NCBI RefSeq assembly: GCF_030734285.1 | Contig: NZ_CP132294.1 | Location: forward strand, 1,860,001-1,924,000 | Length of the DNA: 64,000 nucleotides | Source: Natronococcus sp. AD-5 | GTDB taxonomy: Archaea; Halobacteriota; Halobacteria; Halobacteriales; Natrialbaceae | Direction of reading: 5' to 3' | Shown here: positions 34,708-42,951 of the stretch, piece by piece | Layout of the letters: each line of letters opens with the position of its first letter | How positions within the stretch are numbered: the stretch's first letter is position 1 | The notes under the pieces: model-generated | What the model saw: only the letters and a program-made list of their open reading frames with translations | The model's database searches: none | Told to the model about the DNA's origin: nothing | Program-made: the position numbers and the translations under genes

Positions 34708-36276
34708 ATGTCAGATGGTTACACGGGGCGATCGGAACACCGATCGTATCGACCCACACGGCGAGATATTCTGAAAGTCGGAGCAACGAGTGCTGCAACT
34801 GCCAGCGTTAGTAGCGGTATTGCCGGTGCGGAGTCAGACGGTACTCGGCGATCGAACGATCGGGAGGCCGGAGATAGTCGCTGGGAGCGAACGCAAGATC
34901 TCGACCAACAAGCGCCAGAGCGCGCAATTGAGGGGTATACATCACAAATAAGTGCGAAACCAGGAGAAAGCGTCGATATTTACGTGAGTACCGATCCCGT
35001 CGAACGGTACCGAATCGCCGTCCATCGTATCGGCTGGTACGATGGCGATGGCGGGCGCCGAATGACCACCATCCCTAGCCCGGATTCATCGACAGAGGGT
35101 ATCCGCCAGCCAATTTCTGAACCCGATCCCGACACGGGCTATAACGATGCTGATTGGGAGGTGACGGACACCCTGGACATCCCTAATAATTGGCCCAGCG
35201 GACTCTATATTATCGAATTTATCCTCACGACGGGAGCGAACAGCGGTCAGTCTCGATGGTATCCGCTCGTCGTCCGTCCGAGAAATCACAATACGGCAGA
35301 CATCCTGTTACAGGTAATGTCCTCGACGTGGCAAGCGTACAACCACTGGGGAGGAAAGAGTCTCTACGGATTCAATAGCGATGGCGATGGCACGATTACG
35401 GATGCAGCGAATATCGTTTCATACAACCGCCCACTTCGGAATCCGCTACTCCCCCACGGCGAAGACGGCGGGCCGATGGCGGTGTACTACTGGGAAGCCC
35501 CGCTCATCCGATATCTCGAGCGGGAAGGCTACACGGTCGGTCTGTTTGCGGACCAAGATACCGACACCGAGCCGAAGGCGCTCCAAGAATATGATGTAGT
35601 AATGACCGGCGGACACGACGAATACTGGAGCAGACGGCAACGAGACGCCTTCGAAGACGCTCGCGATTCTGGGGTGAATCTGGTATTCACCGGTGCAAAC
35701 ACCGCGTACTGGCAGGTTCGATTCGAAGACGGTGGTCGCACGCTGGTCGGGTATAAAGAAACAGCAGCCGAGGAAGACCCGGTCGATGATACGAGCGAGA
35801 TAACCGATCGGTTCCGAGATCTCTATCCGCCTCGGCCGGAGTGCGAACTCTTAGGGGTGATGTACAATCCGCCGATCGTTAGCGCGAATGCGGATACCTT
35901 CCCGCCGTACACCGTGACGGAGGAAGCGCTCAACCACCCGTGGATGGAAGATACTGGCTTCGAGGCGGGTGACGAACTTCCGCATCTCGTCGGGTACGAA
36001 CTCGATCACATCGTTCCGGGATGCCCCGTTCCGGGCGACCTTTCGGTGCTGTTCGAATACGAGCCGGGGACGAGCGAGTACTTAGCGGATACGGAGTACG
36101 ATGGTGGGGCCCAGGCGGTGACGTACACCGCTCCCTCGGGTGCACGGGTGTTTTCATCGGGAACGATGAACTTCCCGTGGGCGCTCGATGACAGCACTCC
36201 GCCCTGGGGACCGGAAGTGCGGGCAGATAGCCGTCTCGAACGCTTCATGCGTAACGCACTCGATGACATGACCTGA
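34708..36276 (+). CDS. Tat-secreted N,N-dimethylformamidase large-subunit-like protein
   Basis: Exported protein resembling the C-terminal part of the N,N-dimethylformamidase beta subunit, 522 residues. A twin-arginine signal (PTRRDILKVGATSAA, Arg18-Arg19) is followed by an Ig-like domain (about 75-195; ISAKPGESVDIYVSTDP and RIGWYDGDGGRRM) and the amidase-like domain with YYWEAPLIRYLEREGYTVGLFADQD and VMTGGHDEYWSRRQRDAFEDA, the family hallmark. The true substrate is unknown. GC is well below the neighbours and AT-ending codons are common, suggesting transfer. ATG at 34708 places the Tat motif correctly; a TTG at 34684 is a weaker alternative. Confidence 0.85.
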   Translation: MSDGYTGRSEHRSYRPTRRDILKVGATSAATASVSSGIAGAESDGTRRSNDREAGDSRWERTQDLDQQAPERAIEGYTSQISAKPGESVDIYVSTDPVERYRIAVHRIGWYDGDGGRRMTTIPSPDSSTEGIRQPISEPDPDTGYNDADWEVTDTLDIPNNWPSGLYIIEFILTTGANSGQSRWYPLVVRPRNHNTADILLQVMSSTWQAYNHWGGKSLYGFNSDGDGTITDAANIVSYNRPLRNPLLPHGEDGGPMAVYYWEAPLIRYLEREGYTVGLFADQDTDTEPKALQEYDVVMTGGHDEYWSRRQRDAFEDARDSGVNLVFTGANTAYWQVRFEDGGRTLVGYKETAAEEDPVDDTSEITDRFRDLYPPRPECELLGVMYNPPIVSANADTFPPYTVTEEALNHPWMEDTGFEAGDELPHLVGYELDHIVPGCPVPGDLSVLFEYEPGTSEYLADTEYDGGAQAVTYTAPSGARVFSSGTMNFPWALDDSTPPWGPEVRADSRLERFMRNALDDMT

Positions 36277-36400
36277 TCAGCACACAGACACTTGCTGGTA
36301 ACCGCGAGGTCGCGCTCGAGTCACAGTCCCGTTTCACGAGTGAACGGACGACCGGTATAATAAGAACTCCTTTATTTCAGTTCTATAAACATGATCGGTG

Positions 36401-37516
36401 ATGACACTGAACCGACGGACTCTCCTCGAGCTCACCGGCGCGATGGCAGCCGCGTCGGTCGGCACCACCGCGGGCTGTCTCGAGACGGTCGGCCTCGAGA
36501 ACGACGGCGACTCCGAGGACGACGGCGAGGTGCCGGCGTACGCGGACTGGCTCCGCGTGGACGAGAACGGCAGGGTCGGCTTCGTTTACGTCGACTGGGA
36601 AGCGCTCGAGGCGCTGGACGATTCGGGACCGAATCCGGAAGCGAACGAAGAGTCCGAGGAGTGGCAGGACCACGAGGACGCGATGGTCGCCTATCCCATG
36701 CTCGGCGCGGTCATCGGCGTCATAACCGCCAGCCTCGGACTCTGGGGAACCGGACTGGAGGGAGTCGTTCAGCCGAGTACCGACGAGGACGCGGACGAGT
36801 CCACCGGTGCCGACTTCGAGACGAACGTCGAGGAGTTCATCATAGTGAACGAGGCGATCGTCCTCGCCGGCGAGATCGACGCCGAGGAGGTCGACGCCGA
36901 ACTGACGACCGCGCCCGACGACGCGTTCTCCATGAAGAGCGAGTACGAACGAACCGGCGAGATCGGTGCCTTCGACCGGTACGAGCGGGTCGAAGACGAC
37001 GCGATGGGTCCCGCCGTCCTCGCCGTCAACGAGGAGGCGATCGTCTTTGCGGTCGGCGACGATGACGACACCGACGCCGCTGAAGTCGTCCGCGGACCGA
37101 TCGAGGCCCGCGAGGGCGAGACCGCAGCCGACGAGAACTCCGACGTCGAGTGGCTCCTCGAGGAGGCGGGCCACGGTCAGCTCGTTCTGGGCGGGTATGG
37201 CGAGGACCTCGACGAGCCGGTCGACGACGAGCCGGCCGATGAGCCGGTCGATAACGAGACAGCCGACGACGAGGCGTCCGTGAGCGATGCGGAATTCGCC
37301 GAACTCGAGGGCCTGATCGGGATCTGCAGCTCGCTCGAACTCGAGGCGGACGGCGCCACCGGGGCCTTCGCCGCGATCGACGACGACCTCCCCGACGAAG
37401 ACGAACTCGAGGACGTGCTCGGCACGTCGGCCGCCGAGGCGACGCTCGAGGTCGACGACGACCGCGTGACCGCGTCGGCGACCTGGGAAGAGGACGTCAC
37501 CGACCAACAAGTCTGA
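36401..37516 (+). CDS. Tat lipoprotein of unknown function
   Basis: Unrecognised 371-residue lipoprotein. The N-terminus NRRTLLELTGAMAAASVGTTAGC has a twin-arginine motif and a lipobox Cys26. The mature part is very acidic with a low-complexity Asp/Glu/Pro segment (about 265-290) and a weakly hydrophobic stretch around 105-125. A TATA-like TTTATTT lies about 25-30 bp upstream. I see no enzyme motif; a surface or adhesion role is only a guess. Confidence 0.72.
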   Translation: MTLNRRTLLELTGAMAAASVGTTAGCLETVGLENDGDSEDDGEVPAYADWLRVDENGRVGFVYVDWEALEALDDSGPNPEANEESEEWQDHEDAMVAYPMLGAVIGVITASLGLWGTGLEGVVQPSTDEDADESTGADFETNVEEFIIVNEAIVLAGEIDAEEVDAELTTAPDDAFSMKSEYERTGEIGAFDRYERVEDDAMGPAVLAVNEEAIVFAVGDDDDTDAAEVVRGPIEAREGETAADENSDVEWLLEEAGHGQLVLGGYGEDLDEPVDDEPADEPVDNETADDEASVSDAEFAELEGLIGICSSLELEADGATGAFAAIDDDLPDEDELEDVLGTSAAEATLEVDDDRVTASATWEEDVTDQQV

Positions 37517-37655
37517 CGGACGGATCCTCACACACCGTTCTCGTCTCCGTTCCGATCTGATCCCGGACCGAGTCGGCACTTCGTTCCTCGCAGTGAGTAT
37601 CCGAAACAGGCATCCCGCTCGTAAGAGGGGAGTCGACGACGAACGGGAATCCGGA

Positions 37656-38192
37656 TTATTGGGCCTCTTTACGCGAGTCGATAGACGAATCGGTCCCGTC
37701 ACGACGATACCGATCGATTCCCCAGACGAGCGCCGCGAGACCGCCGGCGACGAGCGCCGGCCAGCGATCGCTACTTAGGAAGAGCCCGCCCGCCGGCAGT
37801 CGGCGCTCCGTGAACGGCCAGAACACGGCGTAGGTCCGTCCGGTCGGAGTCATGAGCGCGAGGTCCAGGGCGTGGTGCGAGGCGGCGCCGATCGCGACCA
37901 GCGCGAGCGCGTGCCACCGATACTCGGGGGCGACCAGCAGCGATCCGAGCAGCACGACGAGGATCGTGCCGCCGAGCGTGTGTAGCGGCGACCAGGAGAA
38001 CGGAATCCCGAGCAGCGACTGGACGACCCAGTCCGAAACGAACAGATCGGCCTTCGCGAAGTCCGGCGAGAGCGCACCGATCATGACCAGCGTGACGTGG
38101 GCCGGACGCACCCACTCGTATCGGAACGAGAGTCCCATCCCGATCACGTAGCCGATGAGGACGTGAGTGAGGACGTCAGGCACGGCGCTCAC
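37656..38192 (-). CDS. YdjM/DUF457-type membrane metal-dependent hydrolase
   Basis: Membrane protein of 178 residues resembling the YdjM family. It carries DVLTHVLIGYVIGMGL near the N-terminus, PDFAKADLF, SPLHTLGGTIL and SHHALDLALM, which supply His and Asp residues in the pattern of the family's putative metal site. Four hydrophobic segments are visible. GTG start; a nearer GTG at 38183 is possible. It overlaps the upstream gene by 17 bp, so the two are coupled. Confidence 0.8.
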   Translation of the reverse strand: MSAVPDVLTHVLIGYVIGMGLSFRYEWVRPAHVTLVMIGALSPDFAKADLFVSDWVVQSLLGIPFSWSPLHTLGGTILVVLLGSLLVAPEYRWHALALVAIGAASHHALDLALMTPTGRTYAVFWPFTERRLPAGGLFLSSDRWPALVAGGLAALVWGIDRYRRDGTDSSIDSRKEAQ

Positions 38193-38817
38193 CCCCGCTC
38201 GAGCGGCTGCGACCGTCCTGCGTCACGGAAGCGGGTTCATCGCGCGCTCGTGCGTTGGCAGCCCGATCCGCGTCGGACCGTTCACGATCGGTGCTCTCGG
38301 CCTCGTCGCGCGAACGCGCTCGGTCGCGCGGAACGAACGCGAACCGCTCGAAGTCGAAGCGCCATCCCCGGACGAACCGGCCGGCGACCCAGAGCCCGCC
38401 GAGCAGCGAAACGAGGACCATGTACCGCGTCTCGGACGGCTGCTGGATCGTCGCGCGCTCGACGACGAGCGTCGACTCGTCCTCGAGCGTCCCGTAGGCG
38501 GTCACGTGGTCGCCGGTCTCGAGCGGCTCGTCCGAATTCTGGACGTGTGCGTCGGCGTCGACGAGGGTGAACTGACCGTCGCCGCTCGCCCACGTCGCGA
38601 GCACGACGGGATCGGTGTCGACGACGAAGCCGCCGAGGGCCACGCGTTCGCCGACGTACGCCTCGCGGTCGGACGTGACGTCGACCTCGTTCGGCACGTC
38701 GCTCTCCAGCGGAGTGACGGGTGACGCGCCCGTCCAGACCATGAGCCCGAGCAGGGCTGCGAGGAGGACGCCAGCCGCGACGGTGCGACCGAACTGGCCG
38801 AACGGTTCCTGCGTCAT
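38176..38817 (-). CDS. Membrane-anchored protein with OB-like domain
   Basis: Unrecognised 213-residue protein. One N-terminal hydrophobic segment (12-30) precedes an exposed domain (about 45-125) of beta-strands (YVGERVALGGFVV, DGQFTLVDADAHV, GDHVTAYGTL) that resembles an OB-fold. A second membrane segment (131-150) and a charged, Arg/Asp/Ser-rich cytoplasmic tail follow. It overlaps the YdjM-like gene and is probably cotranscribed with it. Confidence 0.7.
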   Translation of the reverse strand: MTQEPFGQFGRTVAAGVLLAALLGLMVWTGASPVTPLESDVPNEVDVTSDREAYVGERVALGGFVVDTDPVVLATWASGDGQFTLVDADAHVQNSDEPLETGDHVTAYGTLEDESTLVVERATIQQPSETRYMVLVSLLGGLWVAGRFVRGWRFDFERFAFVPRDRARSRDEAESTDRERSDADRAANARARDEPASVTQDGRSRSSGGERRA

Positions 38818-38976
38818 CCTCTCGAGGGAGGGCGAACGTCATCAAAGGTTTTCTGTTTCGGTGGATCGACGCCTCGTCGGCGTGGTGGCCGTGGATCTCT
38901 CCGTCGATCCTCGATGTCTCAATTTACCGCTTTTGATGCCCGAAAACTAAGCCGCGGTGCGTCTCTAGTGCCACGT

Positions 38977-39963
38977 ATGAGCGCTGCTACCGATACCGAC
39001 GAGAGTACACAGGTCGCAATCGCCTGTCAGGGAGGCGGCAGCCACACCGCTTTCACCGCGGGTGTGCTCAAACACCTCCTCTCCGAGCACGAGCGGCAGT
39101 CGTACGAACTCGTCGCGCTGAGCGGGACGTCGGGCGGTGCCGTCTGCGCGACTGCCGCCTGGTACGGCCTTCTCGCCGGAGGGACGGACCGTGCCGTCGA
39201 AACGATCGAGGGTATCTGGCGGGACTTTGCCGCCCACTCTCCGCTCGACAAACTAACGAATACGTGGACCGTCAGGATGGTACAGTTTGCTGCACGCGGA
39301 GGTCCGATGCTAACGGTCAGTCCCTACGATCTGCCGTTCACCTCGAGCGGACGCGACCGATTTCTCAGCACGCTCGAGGCCCACATCGACTTCGATCGGG
39401 TCCCCGAACTCGCCGCCGACGCTCCCGTGGACCTCATCGTCGGAGCAGCCGACGTAACCGAGGGCGAATTCGACACCTTCCACAACGAGGCGGTCACGGC
39501 GGAAGCCGTTCTCGCTTCGGCGGCGATTCCGACGCTGTTCGAAGCCGTCGAGATCGACAACCGCTGGTACTGGGACGGCTTATTCTCGCAGAACCCCCCG
39601 ATCCGCGATTTTCTGACGATGCCCCGGGACGTCGAAGAGAAACCCGACGAGATCTGGATCGTCCAGATCAACCCGAAACACCGCGAGGAAGTCCCCGAGT
39701 CGATCGAAGACATCGGCGACCGGCGCAACGAACTCGCCGGCAATCTCTCGCTGTACCAGGAGATCTACTTCATCAGGCAGATCAACGACCTCGTCGAGCG
39801 GGGCGACCTTCCAGAGGAGTACAAGCCGATCGACGTCAAGTTTATCGAACTCGGCGGCGAGCTGTCAGCGCCGTCGAAACTCGACCGAGATCCGGCGTTC
39901 GTGAAGCAGTTGATGCAGCGGGGTGAGCGCCGCGCCGAACGGTTTCTCGACGCGCGGTCGTGA
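38977..39963 (+). CDS. Patatin-like phospholipase
   Basis: Predicted lipid acyl hydrolase, 328 residues. The oxyanion glycine loop is GGGSHTAF (19-26), the nucleophile elbow GTSGG contains Ser52, and the catalytic Asp200 sits in the WDGLF motif, completing the Ser-Asp dyad. The start at 38977 removes a spurious upstream extension. No signal peptide, so action in the cytoplasm or on the inner membrane face is likely. Convergent neighbours give no functional hint. Confidence 0.9.
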   Translation: MSAATDTDESTQVAIACQGGGSHTAFTAGVLKHLLSEHERQSYELVALSGTSGGAVCATAAWYGLLAGGTDRAVETIEGIWRDFAAHSPLDKLTNTWTVRMVQFAARGGPMLTVSPYDLPFTSSGRDRFLSTLEAHIDFDRVPELAADAPVDLIVGAADVTEGEFDTFHNEAVTAEAVLASAAIPTLFEAVEIDNRWYWDGLFSQNPPIRDFLTMPRDVEEKPDEIWIVQINPKHREEVPESIEDIGDRRNELAGNLSLYQEIYFIRQINDLVERGDLPEEYKPIDVKFIELGGELSAPSKLDRDPAFVKQLMQRGERRAERFLDARS

Positions 39964-40103
39964 ATCTCCTCGAGGGCACGCGGTTCGAGCGCGCATCACT
40001 CGCTCGTCATCGAACGAAACGCCGGAAGGCACTCGTCCTAGTCGCGAGTTATCATCCGTCTAGAGCGAACACATCGCACCTCAGTACACTCGCGTGAGGG
40101 GTA

Positions 40104-40445
40104 ATGGCTGACGACGTCGATCCGAGTACAGTCGCGGACGCAACGGCCTCGTTCCTCGAGGACCGTGCCGACGGCGATCGGGTGCTGGAACGCGTACTCG
40201 AGGTCGATGACGAATTAGAGCGCTGGACGTTCGACGACCACGAGGCGGATTCGGGGATCTTCGGCGAGGTCGCCTCGCGGGGGATCGTCGAGAAGGTCGA
40301 CGGCGAATACCAGGTTGCGGACGTCGGCGCGGTCAAGGTCGTGCTCGATGGTGTGGAGGTGAGCGTGGATTCACCCGTCGACTGTCCGCCTCACGATCAG
40401 ATACTCTGCTCGCGGCGCAACAGCGCGACCAGAAACTCCGCGTGA
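40104..40445 (+). pseudogene. Probable truncated 5' gene fragment
   Basis: The first 80 codons make a good haloarchaeal protein (DATASFLEDRADGDRVLERV and SGIFGEVASRGIVEKVDGEYQVAD) with a winged-helix-like look. After about codon 93 the frame runs antisense into the end of the GH15 gene and loses coding character. The pattern resembles the N-terminal cytoplasmic segment of some larger haloarchaeal proteins, an impression from memory. Either it is a short real gene or the remains of a longer one cut by the carbohydrate operon. Confidence 0.5.
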
Positions 40446-41767
40446 CACCACGCCAACGGCTCCGCGAAGGAAATGACCTCCCGCTCCTCGAGCGCGGCCG
40501 CCATCTCGTCGTAGGCCTGCTGCATGTGTCCGAGTTCCTCGACGATGCGATCCTGCGGGACGTCGCGGAGGACGTCGTCGTCGAACTCCTTCTCGTAGTC
40601 GAGTCCGGTATCCCACTCTCGCTCGACGAACTGCTCGAACCGCTCGCGCGTCGAGAGGTGCTCGGGGATGTAGCCGTCCTCGTCCGCGTGGCGCGTAATT
40701 GTCGCCAGCACCGCGTCGCCGCGCTCGCGCTCGCGGTGATCGAACCGGAACTGCGCGTGCCAGGCGGTGTACTGCATCCACGGGCCGTTTCCGCCGTGCT
40801 GGTGGACGTCGAAGTCGCGGTAGAACCCGCGGAACCGCTGGAGGCCGCCTAGCCGAGGATCCTCGAGGGCGCTCGCCGCGCGGGTGGCCGCGTTCGCGGC
40901 GTGCTCGCCGAACGCTTCCTCGAGTCCGAAGTAGTACGGCGCGAACAGCGTGATGTCGGGGCGCTCGTCGCGTTCGCCGTCAGGGGTGTACCGCCGCGGG
41001 ACCGGCATCCCGTCGACGGCGAAACTGCGTTCGACGCCGCCCTCGAGAAGCGTCCGGAACGAGTCGATGCGCTCGTGAACCGCGGTCGCATCGTCGATGG
41101 CGACCGCATCCGACGCCGCGAGTCGCTCGAGCGCGTCGGCGGCCCGTTCAAGCGCGGCGAGCGCGGCGCAGTTGACCCAGAGCGTGTACCCCGACTCGAT
41201 GCGCCCCTCGTGGATGCTGGAGGTGCTCTCGAGCAGGTGGGCGTTGGCGTCGTAGAGTTCGTCACGGAGCACGGCGACGGCGTCGTCGATCCGGTCGACG
41301 AGCGTCTCGAGAAACGGTTCGTCGACCGGACCACCGCCGTCCCCGGACAGATCGCCGCACGCGGCCGCCGCCTGGATTGCGTGCGAGAGCACGCGGACGC
41401 CGTGGGCGACGTTATCTTCCTGATGGTAGATCGAGGCGTCCGCGCCGTCGAGCGCGTAGCGCTGGTACCACCAGCCGTCGGACTGCGCGGCGGCGAAAAA
41501 GCGGGCGGCCTCGACGATGCGGTCGCGGCAGGCGTCGGGCCGAACGCCCGCCTCGGTTGCGGCGAGCCAGGCGCGCGTGATCGACGCCACGTCGCGGGGA
41601 TAGACGTAGGGGTACCGGTTATCGGGGAGGCTGGCGAGCGGCACCGCGCCGTCGGTCTCGGCGTCGAAGGTCAGCTCGTCGAGCACGTCGAGGTGGAACG
41701 TCGGCTCGGCCATCGGCGCGCCGACGTGCTCCGATACGATTCCGTCGGGGGAGTGTCGAGTATGCAT
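40397..41767 (-). CDS. GH15-type glucoamylase-like glycosidase
   Basis: Predicted cytoplasmic alpha-glucosidase or glucoamylase-fold enzyme with an (alpha/alpha)6 barrel, 456 residues (438 if it starts at 41713). Landmarks include VYPRDVASITRAWLA, SDGWWYQRYALDGADASIYHQEDNVAHG, GYTLWVNCAALAAL and PWMQYTAWHAQF. No signal peptide is present. It is the last gene of the seven-gene transporter operon, 19 bp after the second ATPase, so it should act on imported sugar. Confidence 0.78.
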   Translation of the reverse strand: MHTRHSPDGIVSEHVGAPMAEPTFHLDVLDELTFDAETDGAVPLASLPDNRYPYVYPRDVASITRAWLAATEAGVRPDACRDRIVEAARFFAAAQSDGWWYQRYALDGADASIYHQEDNVAHGVRVLSHAIQAAAACGDLSGDGGGPVDEPFLETLVDRIDDAVAVLRDELYDANAHLLESTSSIHEGRIESGYTLWVNCAALAALERAADALERLAASDAVAIDDATAVHERIDSFRTLLEGGVERSFAVDGMPVPRRYTPDGERDERPDITLFAPYYFGLEEAFGEHAANAATRAASALEDPRLGGLQRFRGFYRDFDVHQHGGNGPWMQYTAWHAQFRFDHRERERGDAVLATITRHADEDGYIPEHLSTRERFEQFVEREWDTGLDYEKEFDDDVLRDVPQDRIVEELGHMQQAYDEMAAALEEREVISFAEPLAWCHAEFLVALLRREQSI

Positions 41768-41786
41768 CGTCCGAATAACGTAGATA

Positions 41787-42950
41787 TCAGCTGCGTTGCG
41801 TCGATCGTGGCTCGGTTCGTTCGGCGTCGATTCCGCGCGTTTTGATCGCGTCGCCAGTGTCCGGTTCGAACAGGTATACGTCTTCCGCGGCGACCGTAAC
41901 CTCGACGTCGGCTCCCGGATCGGGATAGACGGCCGGCGGAACGCGCGCGGTCAGCGTGCGATCGCCCGCCTCGAGGTAGACGAAGTTGTCGTTGCCCTGG
42001 TACTCCGAGACGGTCACGGACGCCTCGAACCGGCACGCCGCCGTCGCGTCCTGGGGCGGCCCGTCCAGGTGGAGGTCTTCCGGCCGCAGTCCGAGTCGAA
42101 CGTCGGCGGCAGCGAGATCCCGATCGACGGCGCCGGTCGGGAGCCGGGCGAACGTGACGGTATCGCGCTCGACGACGTACTCGTCGCCGCGCTCCCGGAC
42201 GACCGCGTCGAAGACGTTCATCGCCGGACTGCCGAGGAACGTTCCGACGAACTCGTTCGCCGGGTGATCGTACGCGACCTCCGGGGGAGCGACCTGCTGC
42301 AGGACGCCGTCGTCCATGATCGCGAGCCGATCGGCCATCGTCATCGCCTCGGTCTGGTCGTGCGTGACGTACACCGCGGTCACGTCGAGATCCTCCTGGA
42401 TCCGCTGGAGCTCGGTCCGCATGTGGGATCGGAGCTTCGCGTCGAGATTCGACAGCGGTTCGTCGAGTAAGAACACCGACGGCTCGCGCACGATCGCCCG
42501 GCCGAGCGCGACGCGCTGTTTCTGCCCGCCGCTCATCGCTTCCGGTTTGTCCTCGAGCAACGCCTCGATGCCGAGCAGTTCCGCCGTCTCCTGGACTCGC
42601 CGTTCGCGTTCGTCGGCGTCTAGGTCCGTCGAGTGTTTCAGCCCGTATCCGAGGTTCTGGCCGGCGGTCATGCGCTTGTACAGCGCGTAGCTCTGGAACA
42701 CCATCGCGATGTCGCGCTCGCTCGGTGCCAGGTGGTGGACCGTTCGGTCGCCGATCGTAATCTCGCCGTCGGTGACCGTCTCCAGCCCGGCGATCATCCG
42801 CAGCGTCGTCGACTTGCCGCAGCCCGACGGGCCGACCAGCACGAGAAACTCCCCGTCCCGGACGGACACCGAGAGATCGTCGACGGCGGTTATCGACCCG
42901 TCCGTATCGTCGTAGACTTTCGTAACGTCGTGTAGCGTGAGTTCAGCCAT
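41787..42950 (-). CDS. Carbohydrate ABC transporter ATPase (MalK type), second copy
   Basis: ATP-binding subunit of a sugar importer, 387 residues. Walker A GPSGCGKST (40-48), Q-loop FQSYALYKRMTAG, signature MSGGQKQRVALGR, Walker B VFLLDEPLSNLD and a C-terminal TOBE-like domain are present. It differs from the first MalK in several loops (TAGQNLGYGL instead of the usual SVRGNLEFPL). It lies between the debranching enzyme and the GH15 enzyme and starts one base after the former ends. It may serve this transporter or another permease set. Confidence 0.93.
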   Translation of the reverse strand: MAELTLHDVTKVYDDTDGSITAVDDLSVSVRDGEFLVLVGPSGCGKSTTLRMIAGLETVTDGEITIGDRTVHHLAPSERDIAMVFQSYALYKRMTAGQNLGYGLKHSTDLDADERERRVQETAELLGIEALLEDKPEAMSGGQKQRVALGRAIVREPSVFLLDEPLSNLDAKLRSHMRTELQRIQEDLDVTAVYVTHDQTEAMTMADRLAIMDDGVLQQVAPPEVAYDHPANEFVGTFLGSPAMNVFDAVVRERGDEYVVERDTVTFARLPTGAVDRDLAAADVRLGLRPEDLHLDGPPQDATAACRFEASVTVSEYQGNDNFVYLEAGDRTLTARVPPAVYPDPGADVEVTVAAEDVYLFEPDTGDAIKTRGIDAERTEPRSTQRS

Positions 42951-42951
42951 T

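Noticed and set aside
37200-37270. Tandem GACGAGCCGGTCGA-like repeat in the lipoprotein gene
   Set aside because: It encodes an in-frame Asp/Glu/Pro low-complexity linker, so it is a coding repeat, not a CRISPR or regulatory array.
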